Shown: positions 25,327 to 36,706 of the stretch, one piece after another
How the letters are laid out: the number at the start of each line of letters is the position of its first letter
How positions within the stretch are numbered: the first letter of the stretch is position 1
Assembly: GCA_023375675.1 (NCBI GenBank)
Contig: JALQBC010000055.1
Location: 124,001 to 188,000 of the forward strand
DNA: 64,000 bases
From: Cytospora piceicola
Taxonomy: Eukaryota > Ascomycota > Sordariomycetes > Diaporthales > Cytosporaceae
Reading direction: 5' to 3'
Translations under genes and position numbers: made by a program
The notes under the pieces: model-generated
The model's input: the letters and a program-made list of their open reading frames with translations, nothing else
The model's database searches: none
What the model was told of the DNA's origin: nothing

Positions 25327-26646
25327 TTACGCATCCTCGACATCACCGGTGGCGAACAACTCCAGGTACACCCTCCCTTTCTCGACTCCCATGCCCATCA
25401 GTGTCCTCCTCAACTCTAACATGAAGGCTTCGGGGCCACAGATGTAGTACTCCGCCCTTGGGTCGTGCACAAAGAGCTCGCCCTCCCGATCCAGAGCCAG
25501 AATATCCAATCTGGGCTTCCCATCCCCGTCAACCCCCTGTCTCAGATGCACATGCGTCGACGCCCTGTCCCTGAGCCCACCATCCACAACCGATAACACC
25601 TCATCCGCAAACGGCTGTGTAGCCTTCGACCGCGAGGTGTGGATCCACGAGATCGGCCTCTTGACTGCCGAAGGCTGTGACAGCGCCTGCAGCATCGCCA
25701 CGAGTGGCGTGGCGCCCACGCCGGCAGAGATGAGAACCGCCGGTGCGCCTTCCTTTGAGACATCGGACGGGTCCAGAAAGAACTCGCCATGTGGGTGCGA
25801 CAGCTCCACCGTGTCGCCCACGTTGTACCTGTCATGCAGCATGTTCGAGATCAGGCCGTCCACGCTGGCCTCGCCATCCCGATCGCGCTTGACGCTGACC
25901 CTGTAGGACCTCCCTGCCTCCTCGGGCGCCTGGCTCAGGCTATACTGCCGGCTCTGGTTGTATTTCATCTGCGGCACAAAGATCTGCAGACTGACGTACT
26001 GGCCCGGAAGGAACTTCGGCAGAGGCGTCACGCCGTCCGCCGGCTCGAGGTAGAAGCTCACGATCCCCTCGGCCTCTTCTAGCTTCCTTGAGATGCGGAA
26101 CTTCCGCCACTCGGTCCAGTTCTCGTCGGCTTTGTACAGCTCCTGCTCACGGCCGATGAAAACCTGGGCAAGGACACCGTACGCAGCTGTCCAAGCGTCC
26201 ACAATCTCGGGTGTGGCCGCGTCGCCGAGCACTTGCCCTATGGCGCCCATCAGGTACGTCGCCACGATGTCGTACTGCTCCGGCTGGATGAACAGGCTGG
26301 CATGCTTCTGCGCTATACGCTCCACAGCATGTCCCAGCTTGGGAAGGTCGTCAATGTACATAGCGTACGCAAGCACAGCGCGGGCAAGTGCTCGTGGTTG
26401 CCGCCCTGTGGTCTGGGAGGTTGAGCTGAACACGTTGTGCAGCTCCGGGTGTGCCTCGATCATGTTGTTGTACATGAGCTTCGTGATGGTCTCGCCGTTG
26501 GCTTGCAAGACGGGGACAGTGGCCTTGATGGTGGCCATCTGGGAGGGTGTCAAGGGTGCTGAAGGCGGAACGGCATCGCCTGATGTAGCAGCACCGGGCT
26601 TGGGCCCTGCCGTGGTGCTGGGGGTGACTGTCGTATTGGTCGACAT
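25327..26646 (-). CDS. Flavohemoglobin (nitric oxide dioxygenase)
   Basis: A single exon of 439 residues. The enzyme oxidises NO to nitrate using O2, heme, FAD and NAD(P)H, so it detoxifies nitrosative stress. The globin domain spans about 32-170 with Tyr59 (B10), distal Gln78 and proximal His115 in QKHASLF. The ferredoxin-reductase half follows: RQYSLSQ binds FAD, SAGVGATPL binds NAD(P)H, and the C-terminal CGPEAFM completes the site. The first 30 residues are Thr/Pro/Ala-rich low complexity, making it slightly longer than the usual 400 or so. It lacks an obvious mitochondrial presequence, so it is probably cytosolic. Its promoter contains an inverted pair of GATA sites. Confidence 0.95.
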   Translation of the reverse strand: MSTNTTVTPSTTAGPKPGAATSGDAVPPSAPLTPSQMATIKATVPVLQANGETITKLMYNNMIEAHPELHNVFSSTSQTTGRQPRALARAVLAYAMYIDDLPKLGHAVERIAQKHASLFIQPEQYDIVATYLMGAIGQVLGDAATPEIVDAWTAAYGVLAQVFIGREQELYKADENWTEWRKFRISRKLEEAEGIVSFYLEPADGVTPLPKFLPGQYVSLQIFVPQMKYNQSRQYSLSQAPEEAGRSYRVSVKRDRDGEASVDGLISNMLHDRYNVGDTVELSHPHGEFFLDPSDVSKEGAPAVLISAGVGATPLVAMLQALSQPSAVKRPISWIHTSRSKATQPFADEVLSVVDGGLRDRASTHVHLRQGVDGDGKPRLDILALDREGELFVHDPRAEYYICGPEAFMLELRRTLMGMGVEKGRVYLELFATGDVEDA

Positions 26647-26870
26647 CTCGATGGCTGGCAGTTTAATGTCGGAAACAACTCGATAGGCACGGATGGTCTT
26701 GCTGTGGGTTTCTAGAAGGCAGGTCTAGCTGGAGGTTTATGGACCTGCTGTGATATGGGGAATCTTTCTGAAGACACCCAGCCGAGGCATGCGTAAAACA
26801 TAGGGCGACAGCATCATTTTATTTGCCAGTGAATCTTCTCAACGCCACGGAGATGCATCTATCGACGGTC

Positions 26871-26936
26871 GATAATCAAGTGGGACCATACATCAGTGTT
26901 GCCGCCATCCGCATGCTGACGACAAGGTTGATTATC
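26871..26936. promoter_or_regulatory. Inverted GATA-site pair in the flavohemoglobin promoter
   Basis: GATAATCA at 26871-26878 is followed at 26929-26936 by its exact reverse complement TGATTATC, about 225-290 bp before the start codon. The first copy overlaps a palindrome ATCGACGGTCGAT (26861-26873). Fungal GATA factors of the AreA/Nit-2 type bind paired sites of this kind. Flavohemoglobin expression is linked to nitrate and NO metabolism in other ascomycetes, so nitrogen control is a reasonable inference. Confidence 0.4.
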
Positions 26937-27316
26937 AGGCCACCCACCAAACCTCACCACTGACCGACGGCCCGAAGCCCGAGGTCGACTGCGGCGAAGA
27001 TGTGGACATAAACCAGTAATCAACTAGACGTGATTGGATTGGAGAAACCATTCTCGCAAGTTAACACCTGTCTAGAACATAAGTCAAAATGCAACCTTGA
27101 AATCCTTCGCCGACTCGGTTCCGGACCGTTTTCGTGTCGCTGAGCTTTTCCGCGGCCGTTTGCAAGTCTGCTTTAGTCAGCTTCTCGCTACTCCTTTGTT
27201 TACCCTAACCCTTATTGTGTGCTGCATGAATTAAACATGCACTTTCTGTGCCCAGGTGGTGAGGATGTTCTGGATTGATATTCGACTGTATTACATGGAT
27301 TGCCCTTTGGTACATA

Positions 27317-28690
27317 TCACAGCCCCGCCAACACACTCTCGATCAACGCTTTGCCCTTGTTCTCCATCGCCGTGAACACATCGAGCCCCTCCTTCAAGCG
27401 ACTCTCCGTTATGGGATCCTTGCGTATGGCCCTCTCCAGCTCAACTCCCCCATCAGCAAGATAGTCGATCTCCGTGCTGGCCAGCTTGCCGTCCCAGTCC
27501 TTTGCCGCCAGCGGGTCAACCCTCGCGAGCTCCTGCAGACGGGCCGGGGTGGTGAAGGACGACTGGTAGAACTCGACCTCCGGCTGCGGCTTGGGCGCGC
27601 CTGCCCCGGGCTGCTTGGTGCCGTCGTACTCGAGCTGGGCCAGGTGGTCGATGACCTTGGGCGGCAGCGTTGCCGAGTGGCAGCCGAACTCGGCGGCTGC
27701 CATGGCTTCCCTCGCCGAGAGGAAGCTGGCGAGCTTCATCTTCGGCTGCCGCTTCCCTGTCTCCTTATACAGGCGCCTGTAGGTTTCGAGCATCTGGACG
27801 ACCCGGGCTGACATGGGATGTTGTTTTGCAGGATCTTCAACGTCTGGCCAGAGGCTAGCATCGCTGTGTGCGAGGATTTCTATTTTCGTTGGTCAGCGGA
27901 GACTGACATCGTGAGAAGTGCAAGGCAAGTAGATGGTGGGTGCCAATGAGACCAAACTCACCATTGAAATAAGGGCTGATGTATAGCATGCCAGCCTGGC
28001 TACATGCAATGGCCTGAGACAGCCCGAAGATTGCAGTCCCGAGTGTTGGGATTCCTAGTCCGTCGGCATCTTTCTCCTGCTCGAGGGTCTTTGCTGCGTT
28101 GAGAGCTGGACCAGTGGCCGGGATTTTGACGCAGTATCTCTTGCGGGAGATTCCGACCCGTCTGAACTCTTGATCGTACAGTCTGGCGTGGTCAAGCGTC
28201 GCTTGCTCGTCGTACGCCTTGGACGGAAGCGTCTGTAGGAGAACTCGGCCCTTGATGAAGTCGATGTTCTTCTTGGCCAAGGTGACAGCCTGTCTCACAC
28301 AGGAGCGATGAGCTACTTCCCGTATCAGGGGAGACACATTGGGGCTCACGCACCATCCGTGTATAAATATGCACCCAGCCTTGCCCTTTCAGTTCCCGAG
28401 CTGTCTGCTTCAGGAGATCGGCATTGAGATCACTACTTAGTTCGATGTCGAGCAAAGTCTGGTTACTGGTCTGGTCGTTTGGGACCAGGGGCATTTTCTT
28501 GATGTAGTCTGGGTCCATCCAATCCACATCGATGTTGACTTCGTCAGGGAGTGAGGCAAATCAGCTAAGATTCTGAGCTGAGTTGAGGCGGCGAGGGAGG
28601 AGGGGGGGGGGGGCGAAAGGTTCTACACCGATCCCACTTACCCTGCTCTTCTAGCTTCTGTAGCCACGATGTGGGCTGTTTGTTCGCCAT
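27317..28690 (-). CDS. Transaldolase-family protein
   Basis: Four exons (28690-28642, 28538-28354, 28289-27962, 27879-27317) give 374 residues, starting MANKQPTSWLQKLEEQ. Transaldolases form a Schiff base between a lysine and dihydroxyacetone; here Lys133 in RYCVKIPATG fits that role. The motif is nearer the VKIP form of the short microbial transaldolase/FSA group than the KIASTWEG of Tal1. The C-terminal 150 residues after the barrel are a fungal-type extension. It is probably cytosolic, with sugar-phosphate substrates, but the exact reaction is open. Intron 1 ends in AAG rather than CAG/TAG and contains a run of 12 G (28602-28613). It is not the housekeeping transaldolase of the pentose phosphate pathway judging by the motif. 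Confidence 0.8.
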
Positions 28691-29660
28691 GGTGTGTTAT
28701 GTCTTCGTTGTGTCTGATATAAAACCAACGGAAACGTTCGAATATGAAAGTAGAGTGTTTATAAAAGCGGACAGGAAACAATTAAGTTCTGGTACTCATC
28801 AGGTTGGGCTTCAGGGGCCCGTTAATGAGGGTCTTGTACAAAATTCGCAGGGTTGAGTGAGGCCGTCCTCGGATGTCTGTCCCCCCAACCAAGACATTTG
28901 CTAGCTACGGTACTTGAGAACATAGAGATGTAATTGTAAACCTTTCTCCGCATTAGGCGGACGAAGATCCCCACCAAACTTCCCCATGGTGGGGAGAGAA
29001 GCGTGGAATAATGCGGGGGAGGGTCCACACATTGTTGCTAAGCTCCTGTCAAACGGTGATGGGCAAGTACTTAAGTACTTAGGTAAAGTTACCGGGAAGG
29101 GCTTACAGCTTGAGATCCAAGTGATGAAGGAGCTGGACCTTGCCAGTGTCCATGAATATTTGACTGACGCAGGGCAATGCGACACAACGTTCATTAGCCG
29201 AGCATGTAAGCGCATGAGACATCCGTGCTAAATGAGTTGGAAGCACACTGGAATCAGGAAAGGAGGCTGATAGCCTCAAGAACAAGATGTGGGACGGAAT
29301 AGAAGCATCTACTAGCCAAGCCAGCTCGGGCTAAACATAAGACGGATATCTTACCCAGCTGTCTACCCAGGTAGGTAGTGACGGACAAGGTCCCCCTTTC
29401 CCTTCACTGTTTTGTAATTCTTACATGTCATAACATGACTCGGCAGCCTGGCTGTGATGGTCATAGGGACCGTGTCTGTTAATGTCATGCGTGTCGAACC
29501 AAGAAGTGAAGGTGTAACTAAGCGAGTGAAGAGCTACTAACACACGGTCTTGACACCGAGCCCCAGACCATAAGGCAACCTATGTATCTATAAGAATGAA
29601 AGGTAGTAGAGTGTTCTTCCGCACTGGAGATCTTCGCCTTGTCATTTCCTCAGCAGGATC
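28691..29660. other. Intergenic: transaldolase promoter and trehalose phosphorylase 3' flank
   Basis: No gene is seen in these 970 bp. The TACCCAGGTAGGTAG motif at 29370-29384 is one of the dispersed CCTAGG/AGGTAGG sites found throughout the window. The part nearest 28691 must contain the promoter of the transaldolase-family gene. Confidence 0.5.
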
Positions 29661-31885
29661 CTAATCCTTCTTCTTTGTGTATTCTCTCGGCAACCGGTTC
29701 TCGCCCGACTTGTACGGATAACCCGCCTCCTCCCTGGCCATATCGTTGACCCACTTCTCATCCCCATCCAGTCCTCCGTTACCTCCCTTTTTGACACCAA
29801 CTTCCGCCCACTTTGCTGCAAGGTAGTACCAGCCCAGCGCGTTGCCCACCGTCCCTACCTCGTCTGACACGCCGGTCCGCGCCTCGTAGCTCATCTTCTT
29901 GTGCAGCTCGTCATCCGTGAAGAGTGCCATCAGGTGCTTCGCAACGGTCTTCCAGTCACCCGGTTCGACCAAGAATCCGTTGACGTTGGGCTTCACCTGT
30001 AGGGGTATGCCTCCCGTGTTGGTGACGATCACAGGTCGCCCTGCGTGGAGAGCTTCCGAGACCTTGACCTCGAAGCCTTCGCGGGTAGACAGCTGCAGGA
30101 TCACGTGAGCGTTTGCGATGATGGTGTTGAGGAGCTGGTCGTTGGGGTCCAGGCGCATGACACTGATGTCGTGAACTAGGTGAGGGTACGTCCTCTCAAT
30201 CTGAGCCATGGTCTCGTCAAAGATCAAACTGCCGTCAGGGTCGTCGACAGAGCCGTTGCCACAGACAACCAGCTGGGGAACTTCGGTAACTCCTTGTTCC
30301 TCACAGAGCCGGCGGAATTCGGCGTATGAGTCGATGACTGTGGGGATGCCCTTGGCCGGATCAAATCTAGCCACTTGAGCAATGTACTTTCGAGTGGGAT
30401 AGTGGAGCTCCGTCATTCGCTGCGCATGGCAAGCGTTGTTGTAGATCTGGCCATAGTACCCCGAGTCCCATTTGTTGAGATGCTTGTTGAGACCGTCGAG
30501 CCAGTCTGTCGTGGCCGGGAGGTACGTGACCTTCTCCTTAGGAACGTTGTGGGGGACGAAGGATGGGATGGGATGGCTGATGAACATGTCCGCGTGCTTG
30601 ATGTTTGACCACAAGAAGTCCCAGATCTCGGCTTGCGGGCTTCCTTCCTTGGCGACAAGATCAGCCCGGATCTGGATATGTGATCTGTACAGAACAGGGC
30701 GGTTTGGGGTTTGCTTCTTGATCAGAGGAATCAAGCCTGGCATCTGAGGGTCGTCAATAATGACAATATCGGCTCCGCCATCCTCTGGTGCAAGCAGAGG
30801 GCCACCCTCTGAGAACCAGTATCTTTGCGCATTGTCCGATATCCAGTCAATGATGAAAGCCTTCTCTTCATCGGAGACGCGTTGGTCCGGATGGCTGACA
30901 CCTTGCAGAATGTTGTGGACGTTCTTTGTGATTCGGAAGACACCAGGCCTCGGCTTGGGAACATACCAAGTAAGGTCGACACCCACGAGGCGTGAAAACC
31001 GCACGAGTGCATGACGCATTAGTGCGACTCCGCCTCCTTGAGGTGTGCTACTGAAAAAGGCCACCTTGATGTTATTGCTTCGCAGCTTCTCGGCGAAGTG
31101 TAGTGTGGTCGCCCAAGTATCGGGACCGCATGTGTCCTTGTGATTGTGCACAGTAGTGAGGTGGGCACGGAAGCCAGCGTCAGTCTGGACGACACCACGG
31201 AAACCGACCTGAAGGAGAGGAACCAGTGAAGGACCGAAATGCCTGAAGGGGCGTCAGCAAAATGCGGTAGTGGGCACTGCTTGGTTCCATCAAAGCTTTG
31301 GTAAAAGGTTGAGGGATGTTGTACTAGTACTGTTGATCGGTACGGATCGTACCGCTTTCAGGGGTCTAGGCGGAGGGCTCACATGATGCATTTGCGGGCC
31401 ATACTGTCGGCTTGTTCGTCGACACGTTTGGCATCCCAGAAGCTCTTTTCCTTGTGTTCATCGTCTGGTCTTATCACGATGGCAACGATGTCGAGATCCA
31501 GCCACAGGCGAGAGCAAAGGGTTGGACTCATGTACTTGAGCGTGGTAGGGAGGCCAGCGCCGATGAACTTTGCAAAGTTCTCGTGCTCGTACCTGGACAG
31601 CTCAGCGATGACATAGTCGGCAATGAGATCGTGGCCCATCTTCATGGCGTCGTCGAGTGTGATATACTTGACGGAAAAGTCCAGAAGATAGACGGTGTCG
31701 TGGATAGCCAGGGCAACAGCGGCGGTGTGGTCATCGGCAAAGACAGCAGCGATGCCGATGTAGAGGGTATTGAGATTGGCCTTGAAGTGACCCTCCTTGT
31801 CAATGATGGTGCTCATCTTTCTCTGACGGTGCGCCGAAGCGCCCGTCGAGAACTTGCGGACTGGTTCCTCTGCTGCTGGAGGCAT
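29661..31885 (-). CDS. ccg-9: Trehalose phosphorylase / trehalose synthase (GT4 family, ccg-9 type)
   Basis: Two exons, 31885-31383 and 31242-29661, separated by a 140-bp intron, give 694 residues beginning MPPAAEEPVRKFS. The enzyme interconverts trehalose plus phosphate with glucose and glucose-1-phosphate and is retaining. The N-terminal 165 residues are a fungus-specific domain. The GT-B fold follows, with the donor-site EGFEVKVSEALHAGRPVIV (the E-x7-E motif of GT4) and GIPLQV. It is close to Neurospora clock-controlled gene 9 by length and layout. Trehalose protects against heat, drying and oxidative stress, which suits the neighbouring stress genes. An in-frame upstream Met (32152) exists, but the intervening 89 residues look like 5' leader. 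Confidence 0.88.
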
Positions 31886-33975
31886 GGTGCTACGTGATGT
31901 GCACTCTGTCTGCGGGGGTTTGGCAATGAAAGATCTGTTGAGGTTGCTGGTGATGTGTAGGGTCGTATGGGCCCTCCAACCGGGGTTCAGGCGAAGTGAT
32001 GGTAAACTGAGATGGGTATCGACAGGACGTAAGAGCCACAGCTGCACCTGATAGTGTAACGAAGCACTGGATGAGTCTGGATGAAGTAGAGAAGAATCAG
32101 GGAGACAAAAGAGGATGACGGGATTCAGAAGCGCAGTGGTTTTGTACTCCAAGGTGTGGGGGGGGGGGGGGCGTGGTCCAAGCTACCCTCCCAGTTGCTG
32201 AAGCAGGAGCCTTTGGAGGTTGGAGGCCGGGAACACACACTCTCTCCCTCTCTTACTTCCAAGGTTGGTACATGCAGACGCTCCAGCACCCGCTCGCACT
32301 TGCAGCGTTTGATGCCGTATGGCGCTGTCGGATGCTTCTTCCCGAGGACAGTGTGTCCAAGCGAAAGGTGTACGAATCCAAACGTGGGGTGATTTTCCTA
32401 GGTACCTACCTAGGTAGGTACTGAAGTACCGACCTCTCATGTTCCTGTGTCCTTTGTCGCATTCCGTGATGTGACCTGTACTTCCAAGATTGTTTAACGC
32501 CCACCCTCCGCCTTTCCTTCCAAGTTGCCACTCCACCACAGCCCTACCATCAGTGATCCGCCACTTGGTTGTCTTGGGAAATACAATCTATGTCAGAACC
32601 CTTAGCTCGAGAGTTTTTTGCATTTTATTCGAACCAGAATCATTAATAGTGCGGGACGCTGGATCGGACGTGTCCAGGTGGTACATATTACCCACAAACT
32701 CAGCAGATTGCATAACCATGACAAGAACAAGAACGGCCTTTTAGAACATGACCAACAGCAAGGGACGATATTCCGATAATCATTAAAGGGCGACTGTGGG
32801 ATCGTTTCGCCGTATGTCGTGATACTCGGCGACGAGTTGCCTCAGATTGCACCGCAGCGACGGCGCAGCGTTGTGTTGCCATTGCCGTTGGTATTGTGCA
32901 TTGGCGGTGTACCACAGTGTGGGGTGGTAGTCGATGTGATGTATGGTATCCAATGTGCCTGCATGCAAGGCCCGGTGAACACGATTTGTCTGTTTTGAGT
33001 GAGACCTAACCTGGCCTGGCATTATGGCCAATTGGTTGCTACCCTGGCCCGGTTTCTCGGGAGCGAGGGTCTCATCAGTCCACCAGGCCACCCGATTGAT
33101 GGCACGTCTATATACGTAGGCAGGCATGTGAATGAATGCAGGCTTGCGAAATGGTGAGAGTGGGCGGCAAGTTGAGCGCAGTCACTAAAGGGCGAGGGGC
33201 AACCGGAGAGTGCAAGCAATCAAGCTGTGGCTCGTAATTCTGACATCAGGCCACATCGATCCTGTTCAGGCATACAGTGGCAGGTGATGTTGCCGCTCAT
33301 CGACAGATATTACAGATGCTTCCAAGCTCCCTCAGGCTCTTACCGGGTATGCAGTTCAGATACACGGGATGAATGGGATGGCTGTGATGGGGTGACGTTG
33401 ATGTGGACTCAGTGGCTCGGTGGAGCCGCATGTCAATGTCGATTTTCCGGGGATCCCCACCTCCTGATTCTGATGCCCCATACCAACTGACCCCAGCTTA
33501 AGTGATGCTCCTCTCCCCATTGGGCAGGTCATTTTGGTGGGCCTCAACTATTGTCTCCGCCCCCGGACTGCAAGCAAGCATATTTTATGGGCTCTCAGAA
33601 AAGAAAACAACGTTTGCCAATCCGAAGGTCCTCTGGTGATTGGATGACGCCTTGGAGTTTTGGAAGACTGGATGAGGATGACGGTCAGAGCATGCACGAG
33701 AATTGGGTCTAGTATATTGAGGCTACGCCTCGTCGACTGATGGGTTGAGACGGGCTGCCTGAGATTGGATGTACATGTCGACCCGTATCCCAACTTGTTT
33801 GTCGTACACTCAAACATTAGGTACCCCTGAACTTGACGTATTACCGTCGACCCACGCTTATACAGTGACCGAGACGAGAAAGCCATTGTCCGCATCAAAA
33901 ATCTCCATCCGAATCTCTACCATCAAGAAACACCTTACTAAGTCAGGGCCATAACACACACGGATAATAGGTCCT
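31886..33975. other. Intergenic region with G-tract and TACCTAGGTA palindrome
   Basis: Upstream DNA of trehalose phosphorylase. It holds a run of 14 G (32158-32171) and the extended palindrome GGTACCTACCTAGGTAGGTA around 32401-32420. No gene is recognisable in the 2.1 kb; the short frames have no recognisable domains. Confidence 0.5.
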
Positions 33976-34916
33976 TCACCGTCCCATGATCTTGCTTAAG
34001 CCACCAGACAGCATACCCGGCGCTTCCAAACATCCCCTGCTCCTCCTTGCACGTTCATGCCTCTTCAGCGCAATACTCCACGCAAAGCTCGAGTGAGCGA
34101 TCCCCGCGAAGTCAGACGCCTTCAGAAGAACTAGGTAGTCAACGAGGGCCTGCTGACCGAACGTCGACGCCTTCAGCTCCTTGAATTCCACCCCACTGAG
34201 AAGATCCGACTTGGTGACCACGGCGTAGTTGTTTGGGGCCAGCACCCTTGCCGCATCCCCCGCGAATCGTCCCGTCACTTTCCAGCCACTGGTAGAACTG
34301 TCCGCGCCATGCCCCTGGTTCAGGAAGACCAGTTCTGGGGATGCTACTTCAATAAGTGACTCCGCTTTCAGACAGTAAACAATCGTCATCCCTCTGTGCA
34401 GTTCGTGTTACAAAATTCGCCAACACTCACCTATATTTTCATCTATGGACAAGATAGCCTGACGGAATCTAGAAGTGCTGTTTAGACCATGTAAGAGAAG
34501 TCGGCGGTTTACCCTGTCTCAATGTCCTCAATTGCATATGCAGACCGCAAGACAATTCGGTGTCGGACGAGACTGGCTCCAGCATGTATTGCATAGCGAC
34601 TACATCGCAGTATTGGATTGCTGAAGTTCCCGACTGGAGGCCCTCACACGACTCGTTGCAAGTGAAGACCTAGCTTCCGTTCCAGGCTGTCTGGCGACAG
34701 GCTTTCAGATATATTGTCCAGAGGCGGCATGGCAAATACATCTGTGGCCCGATAGGATCCGACGCCTGATGGTCGAGTCCAGTGTGGAGCCCATAACTCA
34801 TGATTAGAGGGGTTGAAATCCAGTTGTGTGTAGAGCAGTATGACCCAAGCCCAGATTAACATTGAAGCAACGACCCGTCTCCTGTGGCCAAGGTGACCGG
34901 ATGACGATGAAGTCAT
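33976..34916 (-). CDS. Shortened fucosyltransferase-like membrane protein, possibly a decaying gene
   Basis: My best model has four exons (34916-34648, 34572-34513, 34468-34431, 34391-33976) giving 260 residues. The N-terminus has a single hydrophobic segment (about 18-30, VVASMLIWAWVILLY), as in a type II Golgi enzyme. The C-terminus contains ALVDYLVLLKASDFAGIAHSSFAWSIALKRH, which matches the end of fungal proteins with the GDP-fucose O-fucosyltransferase fold. Those proteins are usually 400 residues or more. Here the central nucleotide-sugar part is largely absent, and two internal exons are tiny (60 and 38 nt). Either it is a truncated or decaying copy, or my introns are wrong. Enzyme activity is doubtful. 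Confidence 0.45.
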
Positions 34917-36032
34917 GTTTTTGTGCCTAAGAGTTGTCGGGTAATCGAAGGGGTGAGAGTCCCATGCTCGATGATTGCGGCAACCTGGACGGCTTTCAGG
35001 GTTGACAAGCCAAGGATCCGGAAAGGTAGAGGACGAAGGCTAAGCAACGAAGGGGACAAGAATGTTCCAAAGAGCCGAGAACATCGGACACGCCCGAAAC
35101 AAAACATCATACCAGCCCAATATAACTGGATACGGAAGGGATCATTTGAACACTCTGTCAAGGGCCAAGTAGAATTCTTCTTGGCTCGGGTTGCTACCCC
35201 ATTTGCCCACACGCAGTCTGCCTGCACAGGAGATACACTGAAACCTCGATATTGATCAATCGCCTGAGGTAAGAGTGATCCTGTATCATGATCCTGGGAT
35301 GAGGAGCACAGTCTGGTGAAGTATCGCAGCTCAAGTCCGGATAATGCGGCCCTTAAGCATGCTGTCAAGGCCATTTTCGAGATGCTAGCTGTGCATCACC
35401 AACAACAGCTTCCGATTTTCGCGAAGCCCGCCCCAACTCCTCCTGCTTTTTTATCCATCATGTGAGCAACATATGTCTGCCTCTTCAATTGCCCTCCATA
35501 GAGAAACATCGGTCACTTGCCGAAGAGCAACTGAAATGAAGCCCGAAACACATCCGGCCGGCACTGATGATTGGAGTGCCAATAAAGGGTACAGAAACAG
35601 CAGACGGGACGGAAAATGCGGCAGGGTAGGAGGTTTCGCTTCGAAGGTAAGATCGAAATGGGCCGTAAAGTGAAGTAGACGGAGACAATCCCGCAGCCTG
35701 GGAGGATCTCTCCGAGAATGTGTGCGATCAAAAATGATTCACTTTGATAGATTGTCAGTTGTGCCTAAAAAGAAAGGGGGCTCATATGAGTTGCTCACCT
35801 TCAACTTGGACGGCGATCCCACCGCTTTCCGGTAACGGCTCTCTCGTAGGAACTGAAGTGCGGGTTCTCCAAGGCAGGTTGGGTGTGCTTCTTTTGTCAC
35901 CAAGGCTTGATCTTCTCTTGCAAGTCCCAAGCAACGAGACGAAAGTTGTCTCAGTGGAGCGACGAAGGCAAGGCACCGACCAGGGGAGCTAATGCAGGAT
36001 TCATGCAAGAATCCCATCGCGGTACCAGGTCT
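34917..36032. other. Intergenic region, no gene recognised
   Basis: 1.1 kb between the fucosyltransferase-like gene and psf3. The frames at 34913-35374 (-) and 35883-36401 (+) have no recognisable domain, and the latter overlaps psf3 antisense. Nothing further is supportable. Confidence 0.5.
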
Positions 36033-36706
36033 TCAGTGCTTCTTGACATTCTCCATCCACACCTTCCCAGCTTTTGTCCCGTCGTGTGCCTTCCTGAACA
36101 GCTTTCTCTCCCATTCGTCCAGTCCTTTAAGGAATTCTCCGCCATCACTCATGCCGAGGTTACTTGCGTCTTCTTTGCCGGCACCAGCACCACCGGTCCC
36201 CTTCCTCGCATGCAGCGCAATATCGCCAGCACGTGTGACAAAAGTCTTTCTCAATACGCTATCCAGCTCCCTCTCCTCGAACAGATCCATGAGGCGAGTC
36301 GCCAGGCCGTAGAAGTGCGGGCTCTGGTTGCGCAGTGGTACCGCGCGCGGGTCTGCTTTGAGGGCCTGGCTAACTTCACTGGAAAGTGCCGGCGGCAGTG
36401 ACAGATTGACGAAGGACTTGGCGTCCTCGTCTGCGGTGCTAGGACCGGAGGTGTTTGCCAGGGCGAGCATCTCGGCGAGCCAGAGGGGAAGGGCAAGCTT
36501 GGTGCCGGCTTTGAGGGGGTGGGTGGGGTTGTTGTCGAGATGACCTAGGTCAGGAATTTCGAAGTTGAATTCGCAGGGGATTTTCTGGAGGATGAGGAGA
36601 AGAGTTAGTACTCGAAGTCGAGATATCGCAGCCAGGAACAACACATGGTGGAAGTCTTCTGTACCTCTGCATCCGTGAGGATCGCGTCGATGTCGTAATA
36701 CGACAT
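36033..36706 (-). CDS. PSF3: GINS complex subunit Psf3 (DNA replication)
   Basis: Two exons, 36706-36665 (14 codons, MSYYDIDAILTDAE) and 36584-36033, with an 80-bp intron, give 197 residues, the normal fungal length. Psf3 is one of four subunits of GINS, which joins Mcm2-7 and Cdc45 in the replicative helicase in the nucleus. The signature KIPCEFNFEIPDLGHLDNN directly after the splice junction and the following Leu-rich segment (LALPLWLAEML) are diagnostic. The long in-frame N-terminus that can be read through the intron is not real. It is divergently transcribed from the Mn-SOD gene with 570 bp between start codons. Confidence 0.95.

Noticed and set aside
24798..25346. A 182-codon minus-strand frame overlapping the end of the flavohemoglobin gene, with one hydrophobic segment
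   Set aside because: No domain, no independent promoter or splice evidence, and it overlaps the upstream coding end; a small membrane protein from an internal Met (25148) cannot be excluded but is not supported.
25637..26686. Several + strand frames of 60-197 codons across the flavohemoglobin gene
   Set aside because: All are antisense shadows of a single-exon gene with full globin and reductase motifs.
27275..27811. A 178-codon + strand frame over the transaldolase gene
   Set aside because: Antisense shadow of the last transaldolase exon.
34621..34647. A 27-bp first intron for the fucosyltransferase-like gene
   Set aside because: Too short for fungal splicing; a 75-bp intron using a downstream CAG in the same phase is more plausible.
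34913..35374. A 153-codon minus-strand frame upstream of the fucosyltransferase-like gene
   Set aside because: No domain, and it only touches the start of the neighbouring gene by chance overlap.
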